DNA of 39,061 bases from a virus (IMGVR_UViG_3300037010_000660:1-39061), one strand, 5' to 3'; positions 30,647 to 38,799 are shown, counted from the stretch's first letter. Made by a program: numbers and translations. The notes: generated by a model from the sequence alone, not told the origin.

Positions 30647-31402
30647 TTACTTGGCAGGCAGCGAGAGAAACGCTTCCTGCCCATTCTCCTCGATATACTT
30701 CACTTTATCCGCCACCGACTTGAAGTCGGCCTTGGATCGAATGCCCGTCGTTCCTGCGCCTCTATTGCTACCGGCAGCGCCGCCACCAGTGGACTGCTTA
30801 AAGAGGTGCGGGGCACTTTTCGTTAGACTAGACATCCATTCTTTAATTGTCAAGGGGCTCACACCATCGGCCCCATAAATTGTCTTGTCGCCATCAACAG
30901 CAATCGCGCGGTCGTTACCGTCGAGTTTGAATTGCATACGCGCTCGCAGCACGATGTCATCAAGCGCGGTATCAACACAGCCCATCTCAACAGCGAGACG
31001 AGCCGCCTCGTTGTCGATCATCATTTTCTCAAGCCGCTGCCGCGCAGTGCCCAATTGATCCTTGTAAGTGTCGCGTTCCTGCTCAAGGCTTGCGCGCATC
31101 GCCTTGATGCGCTCCTCGATCAATTCGTCAACCTTGCCGGCGTCGATCAGCTTCTTTTCCTTTAGCTTGTTATGCTCCTCGGCCAGCTTGCGGTATAGCT
31201 CTGGATCGACATCGCCGTATTTCTGGAGCAATTCGTCACGTTCCTTGGCAAGCGCAATATTGTTGTTCCGGAACTCATCGAGTTTCTGCTTCGGAACAAC
31301 ACCATCAACGCCAAGGACGTATTTGCCATTGGCCTCCGTGTACAAAGGGCGCAACGGTTCGTCAACGTCGTCCAGTTTTTCAACTTCGTATTTCAATGCC
31401 AT
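30647..31402 (-). CDS. Scaffolding protein (251 aa)
   Basis: This 251-residue, highly charged helical protein has a long coiled-coil-like centre (KLDEFRNNNIALAKERDELL, ELIEERIKAMRASLEQERDT) and a Gly-rich flexible segment before a short basic/acidic tail (KSVADKVKYIEENGQEAFLS). This is the pattern of phage GP20-type scaffolding proteins. It lies directly upstream of the capsid gene. It directs procapsid assembly and then leaves or is degraded. Confidence 0.82.
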   Translation of the reverse strand: MALKYEVEKLDDVDEPLRPLYTEANGKYVLGVDGVVPKQKLDEFRNNNIALAKERDELLQKYGDVDPELYRKLAEEHNKLKEKKLIDAGKVDELIEERIKAMRASLEQERDTYKDQLGTARQRLEKMMIDNEAARLAVEMGCVDTALDDIVLRARMQFKLDGNDRAIAVDGDKTIYGADGVSPLTIKEWMSSLTKSAPHLFKQSTGGGAAGSNRGAGTTGIRSKADFKSVADKVKYIEENGQEAFLSLPAK

Positions 31403-31427
31403 TCGTTCTTCCCCTTCGGTTTGTCAA

Positions 31428-32510
31428 TCAATGCGCGACAAGATCAGGCGTAGCGGTCAGCTTTCCAGCCTTCCACAGTTCGTAATTCGCCTTAGATCCT
31501 AGCGCCTTCTTTGCCTGAGATTCAGGCAAACCATTTAGCCAGTCATTATAGGACAGGCTTTTAGGCACAGGCCCGTTCATAGATGCGCGCGTCGTTCCAG
31601 GCACCTGGTCGAGCTTGCTTGCCAGTTCCTTGTCGCCGCCCGCTTCTGCGGTCAATTCGGCCCACGATTTCGTCCATGGCACCTGTATGCTTCGGCATCC
31701 CCAATGCGCTGTTGGGCCAGGGAACGGCGTATCGTGACCTTCCGGCACAAGCTCGCCGTTGTTTCCCCACACCCACCCCTTGCCATCGAGGAACCTGCAT
31801 ATCGGCGTCGTTCGGTTGTCGAGCGTCGCCACCCACAACACGCCCTTGACAATATCTGAGTTCTGCTGCCACGCTTCAAGCCGCGTCTGATTGGTGACGG
31901 TCTGCATGGATGTCCGCACAAGCGCCGCTGCCTGGTGCTTCTGCACTGACATGATTCCGGCCTTTGCCATCTGCCCATTGCGCGCAGGCACACCTCGCAC
32001 ACGCTGAATCAACTGGTCAACAGTCTCACCCTTTGCCATTCCGATCCGCATTTGGTCGGAGAATTTCTGTACCAATTGCGGCGGCTGTCGATCCCACCAC
32101 TCAGCAGACGGTGCCCCTTCGACCAGCGTATCGCTAACCAGATTTTCGAGAAACGACGGCGGCAAACTAGCCTTGGCAATCGCCACGCCAATCACGCCAT
32201 TGAGTAGATCAACGGACTGGTTGCCAACCTCTCTGGCGGCGTCCATCATGTCCTGGTTAACCATATTCTGCGCTGATCGGTACACCTTCGTTGCCAGAGC
32301 CTTGACCTCCTTCAGCAGCGCATTCAGCCGCGCCCGTTGATAGAACGTCATCTGCACGCCCATCACGTCAGCGGTCACAAGCTCCTGCGTAATGTCATCC
32401 TCAAGAGCCGATAGCAGCTTCAGCACCTTCTTTGTAGTAGCGGAAGTCATGCGTACCACGTCAAGCGCCGCAGACACCGCTTCCTGCTGTAGCTGTTCAA
32501 GTACGTCCAC
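31428..32510 (-). CDS. MuF-type minor head protein (360 aa)
   Basis: Start is GTG 32510, 3 bases after the portal stop. The N-terminal half is helical. The C-terminal half carries the MuF/SPP1 gp7 domain: LVRTSMQTVTNQTRLEAWQQ, VATLDNRTTPICRFLDGKG and HWGCRSIQVPW. Such proteins bind the portal and are carried in the head, sometimes injected. It lies between portal and scaffold genes as usual. Confidence 0.87.
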   Translation of the reverse strand: MDVLEQLQQEAVSAALDVVRMTSATTKKVLKLLSALEDDITQELVTADVMGVQMTFYQRARLNALLKEVKALATKVYRSAQNMVNQDMMDAAREVGNQSVDLLNGVIGVAIAKASLPPSFLENLVSDTLVEGAPSAEWWDRQPPQLVQKFSDQMRIGMAKGETVDQLIQRVRGVPARNGQMAKAGIMSVQKHQAAALVRTSMQTVTNQTRLEAWQQNSDIVKGVLWVATLDNRTTPICRFLDGKGWVWGNNGELVPEGHDTPFPGPTAHWGCRSIQVPWTKSWAELTAEAGGDKELASKLDQVPGTTRASMNGPVPKSLSYNDWLNGLPESQAKKALGSKANYELWKAGKLTATPDLVAH

Positions 32511-32513
32511 TGT

Positions 32514-33848
32514 TTATCCGCCAAGCCCCGCGCCAGCCATCCTGTCAACGCCAGCCGCGATGCGTGCCTGCTCATCCTCCGGCGACACATCAGGCGGCAA
32601 CAACTCACCCTGCTTCATGTTCCACAACAGCGTCTCCAGCGACATCGCGCCCTGCTGATATGTGCTCACAAGTGCAGTCAGCGTCGGTCCGTCCATCGTA
32701 TCCGGCATGAAGTCCTTGGAAATCCTGACCACCGCCGTCTCCGCGCTGCGCATCATCTGTAGCATGTACTGATAGGACACTGTCATGCCATTGCTAACGG
32801 CGTCAGCAATGGACGACAGCGATGCGGTCTGCTGCTGCATGTGAATCCTGGCAGCGGTCGCGGTCTCCGTATTCCCTGACGACGCCATAAGCTGCATGCC
32901 GAGCATAGCCATCTGCGCCTCTTTCTGCTCGATAGCGCGTTCCAATGCGCCCAAACCCTGCCCAGTGAACTCAAGAAACCCGGCGCGGGCGTTTACGTTA
33001 TCAGTCACCCATGCGGTAGCCGAGCCGATGGTCAGCTCCTTGTCCGTGTCAAAGCCAGCGACCCACGCAGTAGGCAAGGCAGTGTAATGCCGCCCGTGTT
33101 CAAGGTCTGCCGTGCTTCGATAGTGCGACAGGTTGACGGCCACCAGGTCAAGCAACGGCGGATCAGGAATTGCGGACTCATTGTTATCCGGCCCAATGAA
33201 CACAAATGGGATCGAATCAATCGCATTGCCAGCCGATGTCGGATAGACCGGATCGCCATCCTTGACGTACTCACCTTTGCCGCCATCAACCCACAGCTGC
33301 ATGGCGTACCGACCGAACTCATCGAGATACAGCTCTCGGTACTGATCCTCAGCTACCATAAGGTACGGGTCTTTGGGATCGGCAGACGATACAGTCTCGC
33401 GCAACACCACGCGAAGCAGCACGTCGTTATCGTCAACCCGCGCGGTCTGCCAGTTGATGATGTCCTCGGCCACGTACAGCGTAATGTACGGCGCACCGCC
33501 ATTGATCGGCGCGTCTACCAGAAGGCCACATCGCCCAACAGCAATGACCTCAGACGAAGCACGTATCGCCATTCTCACCAGAGGGCGCTTATTCGTCGGC
33601 TCAGGCGCGATTGCCGGGTCGATGCGGAACAGCGTCCCCAACATAGCCTCATGCGTGCGCCCGACTGCGTTGTAAAAGTAGGCGCGTGTCAGATACGCCT
33701 TGTATTCGCCGACGTCCTGTCCTCCCAGCTTCGGCAGGTACAGCTCGCCACGGCTCTTGATGGATTCCTCGCCTGCGATTGCGTCACGGCACCTTGCCCA
33801 TATCGGCAGGTGTTTGTCGTAGTCCTGGTGTGTGCTGTTGACAGGCAT
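32514..33848 (-). CDS. Portal protein, DUF4055 type (444 aa)
   Basis: This 444-residue protein (RGELYLPKLGGQDVGEYKAY, FYNAVGRTHEAMLGTLFRID, AVGRCGLLVDAP and SIPFVFIGPDNNESAIPDPP) matches DUF4055 proteins, the portal of many siphoviruses. It lies one base after the large terminase. Twelve copies form the DNA entry and exit ring. The C-terminus is the usual acidic, Gly-rich tail. Confidence 0.88.
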   Translation of the reverse strand: MPVNSTHQDYDKHLPIWARCRDAIAGEESIKSRGELYLPKLGGQDVGEYKAYLTRAYFYNAVGRTHEAMLGTLFRIDPAIAPEPTNKRPLVRMAIRASSEVIAVGRCGLLVDAPINGGAPYITLYVAEDIINWQTARVDDNDVLLRVVLRETVSSADPKDPYLMVAEDQYRELYLDEFGRYAMQLWVDGGKGEYVKDGDPVYPTSAGNAIDSIPFVFIGPDNNESAIPDPPLLDLVAVNLSHYRSTADLEHGRHYTALPTAWVAGFDTDKELTIGSATAWVTDNVNARAGFLEFTGQGLGALERAIEQKEAQMAMLGMQLMASSGNTETATAARIHMQQQTASLSSIADAVSNGMTVSYQYMLQMMRSAETAVVRISKDFMPDTMDGPTLTALVSTYQQGAMSLETLLWNMKQGELLPPDVSPEDEQARIAAGVDRMAGAGLGG

Positions 33849-33849
33849 G

Positions 33850-35388
33850 TTAAAGCCCCCCGATCTTGGTCTGCTTGGATATTACCGCTTTCTGCATCAG
33901 CCGGTAACGTGTTGCGTCATAGTCATGATCTTCGGTTTCCGTATCAACATCGTCCGGGTCTTTGTCCGAACGCGGAATCACTGGCACACGCGACAGCCAG
34001 CCTTGGCATGTTCGGAACACCCACAGCCCAGGGCTTTCAGGATGATCGGCCGCCGCAGCCGTGAGCATGTCACGTATTCGTTGCGCCCCACGCCTGCGCG
34101 AACCTGATGATTTGTCGGCATGAACCCACCGCACGCCTTCGGCCGCCATCTCGGACGCGATGCTGTGCGCGTCGATCTCATCGTAGATGCTGGAGTCTGC
34201 AGGGCCATGGTGAATCTTGTGGCCGTGCGCGATGTTCTGGCGCATGAACTTCTCGCGCTCAAGGATGCCCTTCGCAATATCGCGGCTCGCCATCATCAAG
34301 CCCTTGTTCGGCTCGCCCGTGCTGCCGTACCACTCGCCAATTAGGAACACAGACCCGCGCGGGTAATGGCGCTGTCTCTCGCGCGTGCCATCAATGATAG
34401 TTACCGGGCTGCCGTCAGATTCCGCCCACCACAGCACCGAGAATGGCTTGCTGCTGCCCCAGTCAAATGAGCGGTCAATCGTCCACGATTGCGGGATTGC
34501 GAACGGCTCGACGATGTGCTTTTGGCTGTCCCACAGATCATCAAGCATGCCGCCAGAAGTGATGTCCCAGTCACCGTACAGCCACGCACGGCGTTTGTTG
34601 GGCTCCGTGATCGACTCAAGTCCGAGGATGTATTCAGGAGCCAGGTATCTGTTCTCTTTGTAACTTCCGAACAGCCGAACCTGCGTGCGGGTGATCTGTT
34701 CCTTCTGCTGCGTGCGCGGGTTATAGACTTCGCGGGTCGTTCGCACCATCACGCCCGGTGGCGCTGGGTCGATGAAGCGGCGCTTGATCCAGTTATGGCC
34801 TGCGCCAAATGGGTTGCTAGTCGAGAATACAACCAGCGGGATTTCCGTCAACAGTTTGCCGGGTAGACTGTGTTCCTCCGGCAAGAACGCACTGCGGTTA
34901 CATGACATCATCATGTCATAGATTTCCGGCGTCGCGTACTTGGATAACTCGTTCCAGCCGATGAACGGGTATTCGTGGCCGTGGTAGTTCCAATAGTCGT
35001 CCGTTTTCGCAATCACACGAAACAACAGTTCCTCGCCAGTCGGCCACACCCACTTGTAAGGGCCACCAGACAAAAACTTCGCTCCGTCATTGAATCGTGA
35101 AAACCATCGTTTTGACTTGACCACCAGATCATCGAGGTGCTTGTATTCCTTGTCGAAGATCACCCCGCGCCAGTAGGAACCGTAACCAGCGCCAACCAGC
35201 TTCCTGAAGTACATGAGCTGCGCGTCAGTCTTGCCTGGGCCGCGTGTGCCTTCGTAGAGGATGTCATTCGCAGGACATGTGAGCGCAAGGGCTTGAGACC
35301 CTGGAAGCGGACGCCAAACAACGTCAGGACTTACTCCTTGACGGCTTGCTTGAGCTTCTCTTGCGCGTCCCTTGCCGCTGATTCCCAT
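33850..35388 (-). CDS. terL: Terminase large subunit (512 aa)
   Basis: The ATPase domain has Walker A GTRGPGKT (47-54), the coupling STSNPFG, and Walker B FIGWNE (Trp 145, Asn 146, catalytic Glu 147). The nuclease domain starts FDWGSS (Asp near 309), with DADSSIYD-like acidic GPADSSIYDEIDAHSIASEM and the final DHDYDATRYRLM. It packages phage DNA into the procapsid and cuts concatemers. ATG 35388 overlaps the small subunit gene by 58 bases; no better-placed start with a ribosome binding site was found. Confidence 0.93.
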   Translation of the reverse strand: MGISGKGRAREAQASRQGVSPDVVWRPLPGSQALALTCPANDILYEGTRGPGKTDAQLMYFRKLVGAGYGSYWRGVIFDKEYKHLDDLVVKSKRWFSRFNDGAKFLSGGPYKWVWPTGEELLFRVIAKTDDYWNYHGHEYPFIGWNELSKYATPEIYDMMMSCNRSAFLPEEHSLPGKLLTEIPLVVFSTSNPFGAGHNWIKRRFIDPAPPGVMVRTTREVYNPRTQQKEQITRTQVRLFGSYKENRYLAPEYILGLESITEPNKRRAWLYGDWDITSGGMLDDLWDSQKHIVEPFAIPQSWTIDRSFDWGSSKPFSVLWWAESDGSPVTIIDGTRERQRHYPRGSVFLIGEWYGSTGEPNKGLMMASRDIAKGILEREKFMRQNIAHGHKIHHGPADSSIYDEIDAHSIASEMAAEGVRWVHADKSSGSRRRGAQRIRDMLTAAAADHPESPGLWVFRTCQGWLSRVPVIPRSDKDPDDVDTETEDHDYDATRYRLMQKAVISKQTKIGGL

Positions 35389-35765
35389 TCGTCCTTGGTC
35401 TGAAAGTACGGCACAAGCATAACAGTCTGCTGTTGCGTCGCCGCCGGCTGATCAGGCTGCTGCTCTCGCCATCCTGCTCGCGTCTTGAGCCAGAATATCA
35501 TCGCAGTAACATTCTCGCCGTCCGTCGCCTGCTTGAACAGCGACTTCGCAACCTTCGCATTCGCTTCATATCGGCCTTCTTCAAGCTCTCGCGCGAAGTG
35601 CTTCGACAGCGTCAGCGGGCTAATCGGCTCACCTCTTGGGCCGTTAATCATCAAGCGTATGCCTTCATGAGGCGTGCCAAGACCAGCAAGCATCCGCACC
35701 ATTTTGCGTTGCTCATTCGTCGCCACGAATGGCTGCTGCCCACGTTTTCGCTTGATCCCCTCCAA
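35331..35765 (-). CDS. terS: Terminase small subunit-like protein (144 aa)
   Basis: The start codon appears to be TTG 35765, preceded by GTAAAGG; no ATG lies in a better place. The N-terminal half fits a DNA-binding HTH (NEQRKMVRMLAGLGTPHEGI, SPLTLSKHFARELEEG) and the rest is a helical oligomerisation region and charged tail. It sits upstream of terL, overlapping it by 58 bases. It would recognise the packaging site. Confidence 0.78.
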   Translation of the reverse strand: MEGIKRKRGQQPFVATNEQRKMVRMLAGLGTPHEGIRLMINGPRGEPISPLTLSKHFARELEEGRYEANAKVAKSLFKQATDGENVTAMIFWLKTRAGWREQQPDQPAATQQQTVMLVPYFQTKDEWESAARDAQEKLKQAVKE

Positions 35766-35780
35766 TTTTATAACCTTTAC

Positions 35781-35942
35781 CTATCCCAATTCAGTAAGCA
35801 ATAATGCAGCGCCAACGCAATTCAGCGGAGGCGCTACCATGCGCGCGTTGCTGGCGCACGGGATTGGCTCATCAATTCCGCGATACTCGACCTTGATCTC
35901 ATTGGCTTTTTTTGCGCTTCCCACTAAGCAATCATCACGCAC
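35781..35942 (-). CDS. Possible small protein upstream of the terminase genes (53 aa)
   Basis: From GTG 35942 (or a CTG at 35987 with AGGA upstream) the minus strand reads a protein-like chain, including KKANEIKVEYRGIDEPIPCA and ARMVAPPLNCVGAALLL. It stops at TAG 35783-35781, just before the GTAAAGG site of terS. The composition and operon spacing favour a gene. The weak start and the rightward promoter lying across its 5' end argue for caution. No family is recognised. Confidence 0.42.
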   Translation of the reverse strand: MRDDCLVGSAKKANEIKVEYRGIDEPIPCASNARMVAPPLNCVGAALLLTELG

Positions 35943-35971
35943 TTGACAACAAGCTACCTTTTTGGTACATT
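35943..35971 (+). promoter_or_regulatory. Rightward promoter for the 36016-36607 unit
   Basis: TTGACA (35943-35948), a 17-base spacer and TACATT (35966-35971) form a good sigma70-like promoter 45 bases before ATG 36016. It fires away from the terminase operon. Confidence 0.7.
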
Positions 35972-36015
35972 GCAGCCTGCATTTCAGTTTTTATCCTAGC
36001 ACAAAAAGGAGACAC

Positions 36016-36129
36016 ATGGACGCAGACACGCTCGCAGTATTGACCTGGCTCGCCGAAGCCTCGGCAGTAGTCATCGCGGCCTTCGCAGTTGCCGCCCTTA
36101 TTTCGTACCACTTACTCAAGGAGCGTTGA
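36016..36129 (+). CDS. Tiny single-pass membrane protein (37 aa)
   Basis: AAAGGAG precedes ATG 36016. The 37-residue chain starts MDADTLAVLTWLAEASAVVI and has one long hydrophobic helix (about residues 6-31) ending HLLKER. It is the first gene after the promoter at 35943. Small membrane proteins at such sites can act in superinfection exclusion or lysis control, but nothing in the sequence proves it. Confidence 0.75.
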   Translation: MDADTLAVLTWLAEASAVVIAAFAVAALISYHLLKER

Positions 36130-36131
36130 TA

Positions 36132-36314
36132 ATGGACAACATGCACTCATCCCCGTCACTTCTGCGCGGCCATCCGTACACGCCGGCAGACAAGACCGAC
36201 ATCACCGAAACGTGGCGCAGGTTCGGGTGGCGTCCTTTGTCTGAGCAAAAAAATCCCGGCCAAGAGGCCGGGCAATACATAACTCAGGAGATCACCGTCA
36301 TGCGTAGCTTGTGA
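36132..36314 (+). CDS. Hypothetical protein (60 aa) overlapping a terminator
   Basis: GGAG lies 8 bases before ATG 36132, inside the end of the previous gene. The first 40 residues (SPSLLRGHPYTPADKTDITE, then TWRRFGWRPLSEQ) resemble a common small phage protein. The last 20 residues run through the leftward terminator hairpin and may be poorly conserved. A further AGGAG and ATG at 36301 in the same frame could restart a 4-residue peptide. Confidence 0.65.
   Translation: MDNMHSSPSLLRGHPYTPADKTDITETWRRFGWRPLSEQKNPGQEAGQYITQEITVMRSL
36247..36272 (-). terminator. Intrinsic terminator of the leftward early operon
   Basis: On the minus strand CCCGGCC (36272-36266), a TCTT loop and GGCCGGG (36261-36255) are followed by A and seven T (36253-36247). 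The 7-bp all-GC stem and T-run are textbook. It stops the leftward operon that ends with the Ref-like gene before it can reach the terminase genes. On the plus strand the hairpin lacks a T-run. Confidence 0.87.
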
Positions 36315-36364
36315 CCACACAAGACATTCACATTCTAGCACGCAACATGAAGGAAAAAAATTAG

Positions 36365-36607
36365 ATGAACGCAAAGGAATACCAAAACGCAGTTGGCAAA
36401 GACGCGGCGCGAAAGGTCGTCGAGATGGCCGGAACTACATGGCGCTACTGGCAGCACTTCGTGACCGGCCACAAGCGCCCTGGGCCTGACCTGGCGCGGC
36501 GTCTCATCAAGGCGTCTGAGCAAGTCACGCCCGGAACCGTCATGTCGCTCGACGCGCTGCTTGTTCCGATGGACAAGCTACGGGCGCGTAGCAAAAATTC
36601 TTCTTGA
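36365..36607 (+). CDS. Helix-turn-helix regulator (80 aa)
   Basis: AAGGA lies 10 bases before ATG 36365. KVVEMAGTTWRYWQHFVTGH followed by KRPGPDLARRLIKASEQV has the shape of a Cro/YdaS-like HTH, the recognition helix being around TWRYWQHFVTG and the conserved RPGPDLA following it. It is transcribed opposite to the leftward operon that ends just downstream. It may pair functionally with the regulator at 293-523 as a second switch component (inference). Confidence 0.7.
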   Translation: MNAKEYQNAVGKDAARKVVEMAGTTWRYWQHFVTGHKRPGPDLARRLIKASEQVTPGTVMSLDALLVPMDKLRARSKNSS

Positions 36608-36648
36608 CTTTTCAACCGTCAGGAAATGCGCGAGTAAACAAGTTGCAC

Positions 36649-36963
36649 CTAATCAAGCAACCCATGTTGCGCGAGTATCTCGTTACATTTGGCGTTTAGG
36701 TATTCCTGCTTCCCGTATCTATCCTCGAATCTACGCTTGTACGGGTGGACGGCAATCATGGTTTTGTCATTCCCCGTTCCGTGTTGATGGTGGCCTGCGC
36801 ATAGCGGCAGGACGCGGCGATGCGAGCCATGCTTAGTTCTTCCATCTAGATGATGAATGCTGCAATGGTTTGTTGGGTTGCCGTCGATGTAGCACGCAAT
36901 GCAGCCGATCACGTCAACCAGCCGCGACCAGTACAGGCGCTCGCTCTTGGTGGGCGCGCTCAT
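36649..36963 (-). CDS. Ref-like RecA-dependent HNH nuclease (104 aa)
   Basis: The 104-residue protein has the compact HNH layout of the Ref family: CIAC (21-24), IHHLDGRTKHG (His 37/38), LPLCAGHHQ (Cys 55, His 58/59) and AVHPYKRRFEDRYG. P1 Ref cuts DNA at RecA-made displacement loops; many phage relatives are annotated from it. It is the last gene of the leftward early operon, after the DUF1367 gene (4-base overlap). Confidence 0.82.
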   Translation of the reverse strand: MSAPTKSERLYWSRLVDVIGCIACYIDGNPTNHCSIHHLDGRTKHGSHRRVLPLCAGHHQHGTGNDKTMIAVHPYKRRFEDRYGKQEYLNAKCNEILAQHGLLD

Positions 36964-37445
36964 ATATCCTCGGGCATTGCTTCGGCCATCAGCTCGATGG
37001 CTTCCGGCGTGAGGCTCGGCCAGTATGCCTCAGCGATGTAGCGCGAAATCCTCCTGATCGTCGCCCGGAACTGAGCCTCATCCATGCTTGCAAACGACAG
37101 GCTACGCGGCACCCGGTGCATGATCTTGACCTTCTGCCCTAGAATTACAAGAACAAGCGGTATCTCGTCGCACTCGATGTTACCCTCGATCTGCAGGCGC
37201 TTGAGCACCGCATGGCCGTCGAGTCCGGCAAAGTCTTCAATGTTGTCGGCCACAAGAGCACCTAGGCGATGTGCGAGCCGATGGAATCCCGGGTTACGCG
37301 GCTTACGTAGGTCGGCAAGCAGGATGTCCCCTACCCTGTATCCGCGCTCACGCAGCCGCTTTGTGGTGTATCCGTCGGCCGGGACAAGTGCGCCCTTGAC
37401 GACGGTAAACAGTAGACGCTCAGGCTTGCTAGTTATCGCCTTCAC
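36960..37445 (-). CDS. DUF1367-like phage protein (161 aa)
   Basis: VVKGALVPADGYTTKRLRER, the RKPRNPGFHRLAHRLGALVA box and SRYIAEAYWPSLTPEAIELM match the DUF1367 phage family. The role is unproven; it lies near replication and NinB/NinG-like genes in many lambdoid-type phages. It overlaps both neighbours. The 17-base overlap with the 37635 gene indicates tight coupling. Confidence 0.82.
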   Translation of the reverse strand: MKAITSKPERLLFTVVKGALVPADGYTTKRLRERGYRVGDILLADLRKPRNPGFHRLAHRLGALVADNIEDFAGLDGHAVLKRLQIEGNIECDEIPLVLVILGQKVKIMHRVPRSLSFASMDEAQFRATIRRISRYIAEAYWPSLTPEAIELMAEAMPEDI

Positions 37446-37635
37446 GGGCTATCTCATGGGCCATTGCGGCAAAGCACATCTTTGCGGCCTCGATGTCTCG
37501 CCGCGCGGCCTCCTTGGCCTCATCGTACTCGCCAAGCTCGCGCAGCCGGTAATGGCGCGCGACGTCCTCAAAGTCAGCCGCGAATTGCTTGCTCACCTTC
37601 ACTTGCTCACCGCTGATTTCCATATCCAGTACCAT
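37429..37635 (-). CDS. Hypothetical helical protein (68 aa)
   Basis: ATG 37635 is the first start codon after the structured non-coding segment, preceded by GGTGG and TAGG. MEISGEQVKVSKQFAADFED, then EAKEAARRDIEAAKMCFAAM gives two helices with no recognised family. It may be a helper of the DUF1367 protein. Confidence 0.7.
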   Translation of the reverse strand: MVLDMEISGEQVKVSKQFAADFEDVARHYRLRELGEYDEAKEAARRDIEAAKMCFAAMAHEIAREGDN

Positions 37636-37680
37636 CGCCTACCCACCTAAGCTACTACTAACACTACCTATACACAACAT

Positions 37681-37905
37681 CTAACACCTGCCCCCCGAGC
37701 CGAAGGCGAACAGACTTTATCCCTAGCCATTGGCTATGGAGTCCTTTCGCGCCTCGGCCCGAGGGTCTGCCCCCGTCGCCTTAGTGCTTCGTCAGCCTTA
37801 CGGGGCGTTCGTGCGGACTTCGACGCGAACTGTGCTATTCCATCCCCTTATCCCCGCAGCGCACTTGGTATGTCGGCCGCTGCTGGTTACCCCCTCCAGC
37901 CGACA
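37681..37905 (-). ncRNA. Structured non-coding RNA candidate (HEARO / omega-RNA-like)
   Basis: The gap 37636-37917 has no convincing ORF. Read on the minus strand it folds into successive helices: UGUCG (37905-37901) with CGACA (37875-37871), enclosing GCUGG/CCAGC (37900-37896 with 37886-37882) and a GGGGGUAA-containing loop; GUUC-GCG/CGC-GAAC (37830-37807); GCCCCGU with ACGGGGGC (37806-37800 with 37776-37769); CCUCG-GGC-CGAGG (37764-37752); UAGCC-AAU-GGCUA (37736-37724). Conserved-looking joints include GGGGAUAAGGGGAU, GUAAGGCUGACGAAG and AGGGAUAAAG. The length of about 225 nt and the motif order recall the HEARO / omega-RNA scaffold of IscB systems (from memory). It starts 13 bases after the primase stop codon. 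No IscB gene is present. A different RNA class is possible. Confidence 0.55.
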
Positions 37906-37917
37906 CCTGTTACATGG

Positions 37918-38799
37918 TTACGCTCTAACCGCGTTTGTTTCCCGCGCGCCTGGTTCGGGACGCGCGCCATTTCTTGCTTTCTGCCACCACTTACGCAACT
38001 TCATTCCAGCCGCAAACGTTCCTATTTCTTTGTGTAGGTCGTTGAAATCTGTGCCTACAGCATCAGGCATCCAGTATGGCAATCCGGTCGCCTGCGCGGC
38101 ATTCTCGCCAGTCTGTGAGGCATCGTTATCCGCCACAACAAAACCGCTTTTCGCCATGCGCTTTAGGTTTCCGGCTGAAAAGCAGGCATGTACCTTTACC
38201 AGCATTCCAGCCATAGACAGGCATTCGCTTATCGAGCGTGCAGTTGCATATCCCTCGCACCACACATCCAGGCCACGAGACCCGAAAACGTACTCTGCAC
38301 CGTTAGCACGTTGGCCCTTGAGAAATTTCTTGTTGCCGCATCTATCAATCAACTGTACGCCGGACAACACTCCTGCCACCCGCATCGGAATTACTAGGAG
38401 ATTTACGCCTTCGGATGGATACCAAACCAAGCCAGTGTCGCGCCAGCCTTTAGAGTCAAGGTAGGCATGCGGTTCGATAACCGCATTGGAAACTATCATC
38501 TCCGCGCGCTTCGCTGCATTACTGGCTTCGTTGGCTCGTTCATTGGCATACTGCTTGCGGGCCAACTCCATGCGCCGAGTCAAGTCTGCGACGCGATCAG
38601 GACTGACAATAGTTTCGTCACGCCAGTACTCTGGCTCAGTCATGGTTTCCCAGGACTGCACCCATCCCCAATCACCGTTGTACAGATAAGCGCCGTTACG
38701 CTTGCTTTGGTGATCTACTGTCGCGCAGCGAGCAATCCTTCCATGCTCAAGCCGACGAATAACCAGGCCGTACACTGCAGCGAAATCAATGAAGTTCAT
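37918..38799 (-). CDS. Toprim-domain primase (293 aa)
   Basis: The N-terminal 60 residues (FIDFAAVYGLVIRRLEHGRI, RNGAYLYNGDWGWVQSW) are the usual leader of phage-type primases without a classic zinc finger. A helical stretch follows. The C-terminal half is a Toprim domain: VWCEGYATARSI (Glu 182), then FVVADNDASQTG (Asp 224, Asp 226). It makes primers for phage DNA replication. No replicative helicase is encoded nearby, so a host helicase or the SNF2-type protein may serve. The ATG overlaps the stop of the 84-residue gene. Confidence 0.87.
   Translation of the reverse strand: MNFIDFAAVYGLVIRRLEHGRIARCATVDHQSKRNGAYLYNGDWGWVQSWETMTEPEYWRDETIVSPDRVADLTRRMELARKQYANERANEASNAAKRAEMIVSNAVIEPHAYLDSKGWRDTGLVWYPSEGVNLLVIPMRVAGVLSGVQLIDRCGNKKFLKGQRANGAEYVFGSRGLDVWCEGYATARSISECLSMAGMLVKVHACFSAGNLKRMAKSGFVVADNDASQTGENAAQATGLPYWMPDAVGTDFNDLHKEIGTFAAGMKLRKWWQKARNGARPEPGARETNAVRA

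Noticed and set aside
35839-35946. Plus-strand 35-codon ORF with a good GGAGG site
   Set aside because: It lies upstream of the only plausible rightward promoter and ends inside it. The minus-strand frame fits the operon spacing better.
37730-38464. Plus-strand ORF of 244 codons across the structured RNA and the primase gene
   Set aside because: Mostly antisense to the primase Toprim domain; the part over the RNA candidate is low-quality Arg/Pro/Ser-rich sequence. The helices explain that part better.
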